A stretch of 5,855 nucleotides of DNA from Planctomycetaceae bacterium UBA969 (GCA_002303765.1 DBCB01000241.1:1-5855); one strand, 5' to 3'. Numbered from the stretch's first letter, positions 1-5,610 are shown. Notes: generated by a model from the sequence alone, not told the origin. Translations and numbers: made by a program.

Positions 1-408
1 GGTGGTTATCGATTGCCAACGGAAGCTGAATGGGAATATGCCTGCAGGGCAGGAACAAGTACAGCGTACTCATTTGGGGATAAGATCACGCCTAAAGATG
101 CGAATTATGATGATTCGGGAATAGACGAACCCGTAGCAGTAGGGAGTTACAAGCCTAATGCATTTGGCCTGTACGATATGCATGGCAATGTATGGGAGTG
201 GTGTGAGGATTGGAAAGCAGATTACCCAAAGGGTGCGGTAATTGATCCGAAGGGGCCAGCAAAGGACGAGGAACGTGTGTTGCGTGGTGGGTCGTTCGGC
301 GACGACGTCCTTGCTCCGGGAGCTCGCTCTTCCCTCCGGGTCGGCCTCACGCCGTCCGCTCGGTACGACGTCTGCGGTGGGTTTCGGTTGGCGAGGACTG
401 CTTTATAA
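1..408 (+). CDS. FGE-sulfatase/C-type-lectin fold protein, 3' part; likely DGR target
   Basis: The reading frame is open from base 1, so the gene begins upstream of the window; the 135 residues present are its C-terminal part. They carry the hallmarks of the formylglycine-generating enzyme (SUMF1/FGE-sulfatase) fold: GGYRLPTEAEWEYACRAG at the start, GLYDMHGNVWEWC in the middle, RVLRGGSF, and GFRLAR near the end. The two cysteines that catalyse sulfatase activation in true FGE are not evident between GGS and GFR, so I infer a binding protein rather than an enzyme. The segment between GGSF and GFRLAR is where DGR-diversified members of this fold vary, and its base composition is extreme (see the variable-repeat entry). 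A 60-bp gap separates it from the MoxR-like ATPase on the same strand, which suggests co-transcription. The N-terminal domains, which would reveal any fused effector, are not visible. Confidence 0.9.
   Translation, partial: GGYRLPTEAEWEYACRAGTSTAYSFGDKITPKDANYDDSGIDEPVAVGSYKPNAFGLYDMHGNVWEWCEDWKADYPKGAVIDPKGPAKDEERVLRGGSFGDDVLAPGARSSLRVGLTPSARYDVCGGFRLARTAL
281..393 (+). repeat. Probable variable repeat (VR) of a diversity-generating retroelement
   Basis: Only 6 adenines occur in 281-390, against 83 in the preceding 280 bases. In the coding frame 22 of the 28 codons from 295 to 378 end in C or T. Both traits are expected if a template repeat rich in AAC/AAT codons was copied with adenine-specific mutagenesis: template A becomes any base, and non-A positions stay fixed. 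The segment encodes the ligand-binding end of the lectin fold and stops close to the stop codon, the usual VR position. Bases 369-393 contain no A at all and are rich in G and T, so they could be the fixed 3' initiation region. Edges are approximate because no template repeat is in the window for comparison. Confidence 0.72.
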
Positions 409-457
409 CTACTTAGCCTCTCAATTTAATTCACAAAATTTTTCATGTACCAACATT

Positions 458-463
458 AAGGAG
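458..463 (+). promoter_or_regulatory. Ribosome binding site of the MoxR-like gene
   Basis: A perfect AAGGAG lies 5 bases before the ATG at 469 and fixes that start. The 60-bp gap after the lectin-fold gene shows no convincing promoter or terminator. Confidence 0.75.
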
Positions 464-468
464 CCTTT

Positions 469-1605
469 ATGAGTAGCACAGGCTATGGACCAAAACTTAA
501 CCCCATGCAGCTTTCTACCCTGCTGGATCATATCTTCCAACGCAACTTGGAAGTATCAAAAGCCAACCAAGGGCGCGGCACCCCGGTTTGCATCTGGGGC
601 ACCCACGGCTTGGGCAAAACCCAACTCGTTCGTGATTATGCCCGCAAGCATGGCTGGAAATTTGCCTACGCTGCCCCGGGCCAATTCGAGGAAATGGGCG
701 ATCTTCATGGCATGCCCATTATTGTTGACCCAACCCCCGATCAACCAAACTCGGGCGATGAATACACCGTGTTCGCACCTCCCGAATGGGTTCCCAAGGA
801 AGAAGGCCCAGGCATTCTGCTTCTTGATGATATCAACCGAGCAGATGATCGCATCCTTCGTGGCATCATGCAGCTTCTGCAAAACTTCGAACTCTTTTCT
901 TGGCAACTCCCCAACAAATGGCAGATAGTCGCAACCGCCAACCCTGAAGGCGGCGATTATTCCGTTACCACCATGGATGATGCCATGCTTACCCGCATGG
1001 TCCACCTAAGCATGGTGTTTGAGCCAAGGGCATGGGCGGAATGGGCCCAACTTTCCGGAGTCGACCCCCGTGGCATCGCCTTTGTCTTGAATTATCCTGA
1101 AGCGGTAACAGGCAAACGCACCACGCCACGAACTATTGTGCAATTTTTGGAATTGATCTCAAGCATTGCAGATTGGAAAAGTAAAATCGATCTCATTGGG
1201 CATCTTGCAATGAGCACACTGGATCAATCTACGATGGCTGCTTTTCTCACCTTCGTGAATGATGAACTTGAAGGGCTACCTTGGCCCGAGGAAATTTTGG
1301 AAGCCAAGGATGTTGCGCTTATGAAAAAACGCATCACCGAGATGGCCAAGGGTAAAGGCGGAGAAAGCAAGCGTGTGGATCGGCTATCTGCATTGCTTAC
1401 AAGGGTATTCATGTATGTGACTGCAGAAGGCTACAAGCCCAAGGAAAAGCACCGCGAAAATATCGCAGACCTGATGTTGCTTGAGGTAATCCCGAATGAT
1501 TTGCGCATGGCAATGATGAGCGATCTTTCGAGGCATCCTTCAAGTAATGCGCAGTCGATGACTAAGGACAAGCGCCTTTCGAAGCTGCTGCTTCAGAAGT
1601 TGTAG
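469..1605 (+). CDS. MoxR-like AAA+ ATPase
   Basis: A 378-residue cytosolic AAA+ ATPase of the MoxR group (COG0714-like). The Walker A motif GTHGLGKT is at residues 44-51 and Walker B is ILLLDD at 116-121, followed by INRA. Sensor 1 is ATANP (N158), and R176 in MLTRM is the likely arginine finger. The second Walker B acid is Asp rather than the usual Glu; as I recall, an LLLDD-NRAD variant is common in this subfamily. A helical C-terminal domain follows. MoxR ATPases typically act as chaperones with a VWA-domain partner, often inserting metal or remodelling a target; the VWA gene two positions downstream is the obvious partner. The start is fixed by AAGGAG. There is no signal peptide or membrane segment. 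The family assignment is secure, while the client and role are inferred from context. Confidence 0.93.
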   Translation: MSSTGYGPKLNPMQLSTLLDHIFQRNLEVSKANQGRGTPVCIWGTHGLGKTQLVRDYARKHGWKFAYAAPGQFEEMGDLHGMPIIVDPTPDQPNSGDEYTVFAPPEWVPKEEGPGILLLDDINRADDRILRGIMQLLQNFELFSWQLPNKWQIVATANPEGGDYSVTTMDDAMLTRMVHLSMVFEPRAWAEWAQLSGVDPRGIAFVLNYPEAVTGKRTTPRTIVQFLELISSIADWKSKIDLIGHLAMSTLDQSTMAAFLTFVNDELEGLPWPEEILEAKDVALMKKRITEMAKGKGGESKRVDRLSALLTRVFMYVTAEGYKPKEKHRENIADLMLLEVIPNDLRMAMMSDLSRHPSSNAQSMTKDKRLSKLLLQKL

Positions 1606-1629
1606 AACAGGGCTGGGAGAAATAAAAAG

Positions 1630-1651
1630 CCCAGTCACTGCGCTGGCTGGG
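1630..1651 (-). terminator. Hairpin with T-run on the - strand, terminator-like
   Basis: CCCAGTCA pairs with TGGCTGGG (8 bp including one G-T) around a CTGCGC loop. On the - strand it is followed directly by GCTTTTTATTT, the form of an intrinsic terminator that would stop antisense transcription from entering the MoxR-like gene. On the + strand it has no T-run. Confidence 0.35.
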
Positions 1652-1720
1652 AAGGCCAGACGACGTAAGGAAGACTAGGCAGTAGTTGAAGATTGGCAGT
1701 AATTGATAAGTGGTTTCAAA

Positions 1721-1757
1721 GCCCATGGACTGAGTTCCATGGGTCGGTTTTAATTTT
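1721..1757 (+). terminator. Possible intrinsic terminator or attenuator after the MoxR-like gene
   Basis: CCCATGGA (1722-1729) and TCCATGGG (1736-1743) form a perfect 8-bp stem with a CTGAGT loop, followed by TCGGTTTTAATTTT. The T-tract starts a few bases after the stem and is broken by AA, so termination would probably be partial. It lies 116 bases after the MoxR-like stop and 97 before the WGR start, so it could set the ratio of ATPase to the downstream proteins. Confidence 0.45.
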
Positions 1758-1827
1758 AAAAAGTCGAGTGAAGATATTTTCTTAGTCAGCAAGAAGGTTG
1801 GATTACAAAAACAGTTTTTTCACCCTC

Positions 1828-1832
1828 AGGAG
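1828..1832 (+). promoter_or_regulatory. Ribosome binding site that decides the WGR gene start
   Basis: AGGAG sits 8 bases before ATG 1841. Translation from 1841 gives the true WGR N-terminus (MRRFEFVDGKSNKFWE), whereas the longest open frame downstream could only start at a TTG (1882) without a ribosome binding site. Confidence 0.7.
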
Positions 1833-1840
1833 ATACGCCC

Positions 1841-2784
1841 ATGCGCAGGTTTGAATTTGTAGATGGTAAATCGAATAAGTTTTGGGAAGCGAAAACAGAA
1901 GGGCCGAAACTTATGGTGCGTTTTGGCCGTATTGGGGTACCTGGCAGGAAAGTGATAAGTTGCTTGCTGATGCTGAAAAAGCCAATGCAGAGATGGAGAA
2001 ACTGATCAGTGAGAAAACCCGCAAGGGCTATTTAGAAGTTCGTGGTAAACCAGAAGTTAAAGTTTTGGCAAAGGCTGTCGCGAAAAAAGCGAAAACCAAG
2101 GAGTCAAAGCCTCAATCGATGGAGGCAACCATATCGCCTGCGGAAAGGAAGGCAAAGGCACAAAAGGTGCTTTTAATGTTTGCGAATGGGCAATGGGAAC
2201 AGGCCCACAACATATTAGAGAATGCGCAGGACGAAGAGTGGCTGTTTGAGCAATTACTGAATGGTTGCAAGATTGAAGACGGGAAACTTATTCCTTCCAA
2301 TGCGATTAGAAAAGTAATTAAGGAAGACGAAAAAAGCAACCCAGTTCTTGCGATGCTTAATATTATGCTTTGCATCCCTCATGGTTCGGAATTATTGAAA
2401 ACATTTAAGTTTGAAAAGTTAAAGGAGCTTGATTTTGGTGCAGTTGAAGGTGAAGAAATGACACCATGGATTGTTCATGTCTTACGCTTGTTGCCAAGGT
2501 CAGAAATTTCGGTAGTTCTTTATGGTTTGGAAAGCCTGAGTGATGCTGCCGCAAAAGCCCTCAGCAAGCACAAAGGGGAATTGGATCTCGGTGGTTTGAA
2601 AAGCCTGAGTGATGCCGTAGCGGAAGCCCTAAGTAGGCATAAGGGAGATTTGTGTCTTGAAAATTTGGAAAGCCTGAGTGATGCAGCAGCGGAAGCCCTA
2701 AGCAGGCATAAGGGAGATTGGTATCTTAGAGATTCATTAAAGCAAAAAGTAGAAAAGTACAAAAAGCAAGGCGGGAAAAAATGA
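1841..2784 (+). CDS. WGR-domain protein with leucine-rich-like repeats, frameshifted
   Basis: Two frames together encode one recognisable protein of about 314 residues. From ATG 1841 the first frame gives MRRFEFVDGKSNKFWE and then VRFGRIGVPG, the first half of a WGR domain, before running into a stop at 2003-2005. The second half, QESDKLLADAEKANAEMEKL and then ISEKTRKGYLEV, lies in another frame from 1945. Adding one base after 1944 joins them without loss. The rest is intact: a Lys-rich linker, a helical middle region, three 23-residue repeats of the type LxSLSDAAAEALSxHKGxLxL (2527-2733), and a basic tail. WGR domains are best known from PARPs, where they contact DNA ends; bacterial standalone ones often sit beside MoxR/VWA genes. 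The 3' end overlaps the VWA gene by ATGA, so translation is probably coupled. The frameshift may be real decay, phase-like variation or a sequence error; reinitiation at ATG 1993 or 2119 could still yield the repeat part. Confidence 0.8.
2527..2733 (+). repeat. Three tandem 69-nt repeats coding leucine-rich-like units
   Basis: Units begin at 2527, 2596 and 2665, each starting TTG and carrying AAAGCCTGAGTGATGC shortly after. The second and third units are especially close at the DNA level: both read GCGGAAGCCCTAAG, then AGGCATAAGGGAGATT. Such near-identity implies recent unit duplication, and the unit number could change by recombination. Each unit encodes 23 residues with the pattern SLSDAxAxALSxHKG, then a short beta-strand-like LxL. 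Confidence 0.85.
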
Positions 2785-4130
2785 TCAACACCGTCGATGA
2801 CATAATAGCTTCTGCAGGTGTGGATTTGCTGCTTAAAGAGCCATTCTATGCCCACCTTCTATCCTCCATTCCCCGGTTGATATCCGAAAAGGTAGAAGTG
2901 GCCGGGTTAGAGTGGACAGGCCAGGCGCCCCAGTTTCTTTTTCACCCCGAGTTCGCTAAGAAAGCCGGCAACCCCAACCAGCGCACCTCTTGGGTAAAGC
3001 ACTTGCTGCTTCATGTGGTCATGAAACATCTTTTGCGCAGGAAAGGCACGGATCCCAAACTTCACGAAGTCGCTGCAGACCTTGTTGTTTCACAACTCAT
3101 CGCCCCGATGCCCCAATTTGCGGAAGCCACTACCCTGCAAACCTTTCCCGAATTGAAACTCAAGAAAGATGAATCGCTGGAATACTACTACGATAAAGTG
3201 AATGTGTTATTGTTGAAAATGAAACAAGCGGGCTTTTCACCAGAGGGCGAAAGTAGGGATGAGAGTGGTGGCGATCAGGATCAAGATGGTTCAGGTGAAG
3301 GCGATTCGCCAAAGAAAAAGCCAGAATCTAAGTCTGGCAAAAAGAAGGGCAAAGCTGAAATCCCCGAGTGGGCCGAAAAAACCAAGATGCCAGAAAGCGC
3401 AATGGCGCTTGCAAGGCTTTACCAGCAAACCAAGGGCGACTTATTGCAGCAGACCGCGCCACAAAGTGGTTCTGCAAATTGGACCGCTGCGGAATATACT
3501 CTTGAAGCTATGGCATTGCGGGCACTCGATCGCACCAGTGTCAAGGATCGGGGAACGATTCCAGCCGGCTTGTTAAGATTGTTGGAAGAGTATGAAACCA
3601 AGCGCAAGCCCGCAATGGATTGGAAACGCACCCTGCGCCTTTTTACAGGATCCAGCTACCGCACCAAACTGGCACACACCATTAAGCGCATCAGCAAGCG
3701 TTATGGCACCCGCCCCGGCATCCGCATCAAGAAACTGCAACGCATATGCATGGCGATAGATACCTCGGGCTCGGTAAGTGAGCGAGAGCTATCGCTGGTG
3801 TTTAGCGAGATCCGCCATGTCTGGAAGGCAGGCGCTGAAATTGTGGTCGTTGAATGTGATGCTGCTGTGCAACAAAGTTATCGCTATAGCGGCAAGGTAC
3901 CGAAGGCGCCGAAGGGTGGGGGTGGTACTGATTTCAACCCGGTCTTTGAATGGACAAAAACCCAGCCTAAGTTTGATGCGGTAATCTATCTAACCGATGG
4001 CCAGGCACCTAAACCTGATGTGAAACCGAATTGCCCGGTGCTTTGGCTGATTCTGCCAGGCAATGCTAAGGTGGATTTCGACCTCGGCCGGTGCGTGGTG
4101 ATGGATGAAATTGCGGAAGTCCCTGCATAG
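2781..4130 (+). CDS. DUF2201-type metallopeptidase-like protein with C-terminal VWA-like domain
   Basis: A 449-residue protein resembling COG3864 (DUF2201_N plus a VWA-like domain). The N-terminal domain (about 1-150) contains HLLLHVVMKH at residues 74-83, where active relatives have HExxH, and AADLVVSQ just after. Both motif histidines remain but the catalytic Glu is Leu, so peptidase activity is doubtful. Residues about 155-205 are a charged low-complexity linker rich in D, E, S and K. The C-terminal VWA-like domain has a complete MIDAS: DTSGS at 327-331, Thr383 in GGGGTDF and Asp406 in LTDGQ, so metal-dependent partner binding should be intact. It starts with ATGA overlap on the WGR gene stop, implying translational coupling. 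VWA proteins of this kind pair with MoxR ATPases, here the gene at 469-1605. There is no signal peptide; it is probably cytosolic. Confidence 0.9.
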   Translation: MINTVDDIIASAGVDLLLKEPFYAHLLSSIPRLISEKVEVAGLEWTGQAPQFLFHPEFAKKAGNPNQRTSWVKHLLLHVVMKHLLRRKGTDPKLHEVAADLVVSQLIAPMPQFAEATTLQTFPELKLKKDESLEYYYDKVNVLLLKMKQAGFSPEGESRDESGGDQDQDGSGEGDSPKKKPESKSGKKKGKAEIPEWAEKTKMPESAMALARLYQQTKGDLLQQTAPQSGSANWTAAEYTLEAMALRALDRTSVKDRGTIPAGLLRLLEEYETKRKPAMDWKRTLRLFTGSSYRTKLAHTIKRISKRYGTRPGIRIKKLQRICMAIDTSGSVSERELSLVFSEIRHVWKAGAEIVVVECDAAVQQSYRYSGKVPKAPKGGGGTDFNPVFEWTKTQPKFDAVIYLTDGQAPKPDVKPNCPVLWLILPGNAKVDFDLGRCVVMDEIAEVPA

Positions 4131-4183
4131 GGAAATTGTTTTACATTACTTGGATAACTTTTGGAAATTAAACAGAGGAAAAC

Positions 4184-4279
4184 ATGGCCAAGAAAATTGC
4201 GAAGGTACCAGTGGAATGGGTAGATGGAAAAATCGTGCTGGGCGCACCTGTCTTTTCTGACAATGGGGCAAGCGTGTAA
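4184..4279 (+). CDS. Small ORF (31 aa), possibly the 5' part of a 55-codon gene broken by TAA
   Basis: ATG 4184 follows GAGGA (4175-4179), a plausible ribosome binding site with short spacing. The product would begin MAKKIAKVPVEWVDGKIVLG and end at TAA 4277. The same frame stays open past that stop, giving LDEEVKETSWPIFQNQHSRQ and ending at TAA 4349-4351. Either the gene encodes a 31-residue peptide, or it is a small gene of about 55 codons with one nonsense mutation. It lies 53 bases after the VWA gene on the same strand and could be a fifth cluster member. I do not recognise the family. Confidence 0.4.
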   Translation: MAKKIAKVPVEWVDGKIVLGAPVFSDNGASV

Positions 4280-4400
4280 CTTGACGAAGAAGTGAAGGAA
4301 ACTTCTTGGCCAATCTTCCAAAACCAGCATTCCAGACAACTAAACGCATAAAATCCTTAACACTTACATTGAAACAAAATGCAATTTTTTCTGTTGCAAT

Positions 4401-4406
4401 TATAAT
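4401..4406 (+). promoter_or_regulatory. Possible -10 element for the secreted-protein gene
   Basis: A perfect TATAAT lies 54 bases before ATG 4461 in AT-rich DNA. No good -35 box sits 16-18 bases upstream; the nearest, TTGAAA at 4369, is too far. AT-rich DNA yields such matches by chance, so this is tentative. Confidence 0.3.
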
Positions 4407-4460
4407 CAGTGATTGTAATAATTTTTATTTATTATCTTTAATATATAACATGGTGATCTT

Positions 4461-4874
4461 ATGAATGTTGTTTTGTCTTTGATGATGTTTGTTTCAGTTG
4501 GTTTTGCTCAAAATTTCAAGAATCTTGATGTTTCATCAATGAAACAAGCTGATATAGGAAAATTACCCCTACCAAATGAAGACCGAAAATATGTGTTTGT
4601 GAAAATTATTGATGGTTTTATTTTGGTTGGTGTAAATGAGCGCGATAACAATAATAATAATTCACAAAAAAACGAAAACAAATTTAGTTTAAAGACACAG
4701 TTTTTGCTTAAAGATGATGACGAATTAAAAAAATTCCAAAATCTTACGAGGGGTGGAATTGATTTAAATGGCTTTACTATTTTATTGTTTGATGTTTATC
4801 AAGTTATAGGTCGAAAGAATGTAGGAACTGACAATTTGAATGTAATAAAAGTTGTTCAAAAAGTTAGAAAATAA
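4461..4874 (+). CDS. Small putative secreted or periplasmic protein of unknown function
   Basis: A 137-residue protein of no family I recognise. Residues 1-16 (MNVVLSLMMFVSVGFA) form a short hydrophobic stretch ending in an AxA-like site before Gln17, so a signal peptide is likely, although the usual N-terminal Lys/Arg is missing. The mature part is small and polar, alternating strand-like segments (KYVFVKIIDGFILVGV, GFTILLFDVYQVIG) with an Asn-rich run at 62-67 and a basic end. The gene is far more AT-rich, and uses more A/T-ending codons, than the 469-4130 genes, which suggests a different origin. A tiny reading frame (ATG 4450, MVIL, stop TGA 4462-4464) overlaps its start codon by ATGA. 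There is no strong Shine-Dalgarno sequence. Expression of the gene is plausible but not demonstrated by the sequence. Confidence 0.6.
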   Translation: MNVVLSLMMFVSVGFAQNFKNLDVSSMKQADIGKLPLPNEDRKYVFVKIIDGFILVGVNERDNNNNNSQKNENKFSLKTQFLLKDDDELKKFQNLTRGGIDLNGFTILLFDVYQVIGRKNVGTDNLNVIKVVQKVRK

Positions 4875-4951
4875 AGCAAAATTTCCCAAATTCCTCAGGG
4901 GCCAGGTTTCCCAAAATGCTAGGCTGGTCAGTTTTGTTAAAGTAATTCCCC

Positions 4952-5070
4952 ATTCACAAAGAACATTTGTATCTTAGTGGTCTTTGGTGGATACTCTTAG
5001 CAAGCACGAAGGGGAATTGAATTTACCAGATCGAATCCAAAAACAAGTGGATAAATACAAGAAGAAGTAA
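4952..5070 (+). pseudogene. Decayed remnant of a second WGR/repeat-protein C-terminus
   Basis: From 4952 one frame reads IHKEHLYLSGL, like the end of a leucine-rich-like unit. From 4990 another frame reads DTLSKHEGELNL, then PDRIQKQVDKYKKK and TAA (5068-5070). The intact gene at 1841-2784 has ALSKHKGELDL inside a repeat and SLKQKVEKYKKQGGKK at its end, so the match covers both repeat and tail. Bases 5000-5019 differ from 2567-2586 by a single base (A to G). Between the two pieces most of a unit is missing and the frame shifts, and in-frame stops lie upstream (TAA 4943, TAG 4975). No start is visible. It is therefore a fragment of a paralogue, left by deletion or recombination; the AT-rich gene at 4461-4874 sits between it and the intact copy. 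Confidence 0.75.
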
Positions 5071-5082
5071 CGCCATTAATCT

Positions 5083-5114
5083 AAAAATCGGGATTCGATT
5101 TTATGGGAATCCGA
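5083..5114 (-). terminator. Likely intrinsic terminator of the CxxC-motif protein gene
   Basis: Read on the - strand, TCGGATTC pairs with GAATCCCGA (8 bp with one bulged base) around a 10-base loop, followed by TTTTTAG. It begins 7 bases past the TAG stop (5121-5123). A second hairpin, ATCCCGC/GTGGGAT at 5114-5131 with a CTAC loop, overlaps the stop codon and may compete with or strengthen it. Confidence 0.5.
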
Positions 5115-5120
5115 TCCCGC

Positions 5121-5603
5121 CTACGTGGGATTGTTATCGATTTCGAATTTAAACCCAGGCGTATAATCTCTTTCGTGATCGCAGTGCTTGCATTCCAATT
5201 CATCCTCTACATTTTGTTCGCCACAGGTAACGCAGCAACCCGCAGTTGCTCGGCTGTCCAAAATACTGCTTGAATACTCAGCATTGAAAAATTCCTTGGC
5301 GTAAGTTTTGTTGGACTTGATCATTTTGTAAGTCTGGCAGAAAAGGAACATTAGGTATCCAGAGGCCATTGGCTTTTTTGACATCGTTATGGTCGAACAC
5401 AAAAATAGCCTTTTTAACCTCATGCGAACACGATAATCACAAAAAGATTCATTTTCTTCCCGCGATAAAAACATTTTTACATCTTCATGCGACATGTTTT
5501 TTGCACAAAAATCACAGAGGAATTCTTCTTCGCCATCAAGAACAATAGGGTTTTTCAAATTCGAATCAAAACGGCAGATAGGGCAGTTGTAATTAATATC
5601 CAT
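5121..5603 (-). CDS. Small protein with two putative zinc-binding CxxC pairs
   Basis: A 160-residue cytosolic protein with cysteine pairs at both ends: C7-x2-C10 with C30-x2-C33 (CPIC, CDFC), and C124-x2-C127 with C138-x2-C141 (CVTC, CKHC). Each set of four could hold one zinc ion as a zinc ribbon or treble-clef-like finger. The region between (about 40-115) is basic and helical-looking with no motif I know, and the tail is acidic and hydrophilic. It starts at ATG 5603 behind AAGGA (8-base spacing) and has promoter and terminator candidates of its own, so it is an independent unit convergent with the + strand genes. Zinc ribbons commonly bind nucleic acid or proteins; which applies here cannot be told. 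I do not recognise a named family. Confidence 0.75.
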   Translation of the reverse strand: MDINYNCPICRFDSNLKNPIVLDGEEEFLCDFCAKNMSHEDVKMFLSREENESFCDYRVRMRLKRLFLCSTITMSKKPMASGYLMFLFCQTYKMIKSNKTYAKEFFNAEYSSSILDSRATAGCCVTCGEQNVEDELECKHCDHERDYTPGFKFEIDNNPT

Positions 5604-5610
5604 GAGTAGT

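Larger units (their letters stand above)
1606..1840. other. Structured 235-bp spacer between the MoxR-like and WGR genes
   Basis: No gene is supported here. The spacer holds two hairpins (1630-1651 and 1722-1743), a third that would compete with the first (1611-1617 paired with 1630-1636), and an imperfect direct repeat, ggcagtagttga at 1678-1689 and ggcagtaattga at 1695-1706, differing at one base. It is unusually long and structured for a spacer inside an otherwise tight cluster, so it may control how much of the downstream pair is made. Confidence 0.4.
4131..4460. other. 330-bp stretch after the VWA gene, mostly non-coding
   Basis: It holds one small ORF (4184-4279) and, from about 4340, AT-rich DNA leading to the secreted-protein gene. 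A 7-bp perfect hairpin (AAGAAGT at 4287-4293, ACTTCTT at 4301-4307) has no T-run, so I do not call it a terminator. I see no clear terminator for the four-gene cluster. Confidence 0.5.
4875..5120. other. Gene-free stretch with paralogue remnant and terminator
   Basis: Apart from the remnant and the - strand terminator candidate, bases 4875-4951 show only a short direct repeat (TTTCCCAAA at about 4883 and 4908). I see no promoter or RNA gene. Confidence 0.5.

Noticed and set aside
394..430. Cruciform hairpin just after the variable repeat
   Set aside because: Only GAGG/CCTC can pair across a loop of about 20 bases, too weak to call.
242..472. 76-codon open frame overlapping the lectin-fold gene
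   Set aside because: It is open mainly because the A-poor variable segment cannot contain stop codons. The product is Arg/Ser-rich without motifs, and the in-phase FGE motifs belong to the other frame.
556..1005. 149-codon - strand frame inside the MoxR-like gene
   Set aside because: It is antisense to a well-supported ATPase and has no motifs or ribosome binding site; a shadow.
1562..1792. - strand frame ending in the MoxR-like gene and covering the spacer
   Set aside because: The product lacks family features and the frame crosses hairpins; no ribosome binding site.
1976..1981. Programmed -1 frameshift in the WGR gene at GAAAAAG
   Set aside because: The heptamer is imperfect, and shifting there would replace the conserved second WGR helix with nonsense residues. 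A shift close to 1944, where the domain would be restored, has no slippery sequence.
2527..2733. CRISPR-like array
   Set aside because: The regular repeats are coding, contiguous 69-nt units without spacers.
1882..2784. WGR gene starting at TTG 1882
   Set aside because: There is no ribosome binding site, and the first ~20 residues are out-of-frame WGR sequence. ATG 1841 with AGGAG gives the genuine domain start.
3986..4349. Overlapping - strand frames at the VWA gene end
   Set aside because: They are antisense to the VWA domain and the small ORF, with compositions typical of shadows.
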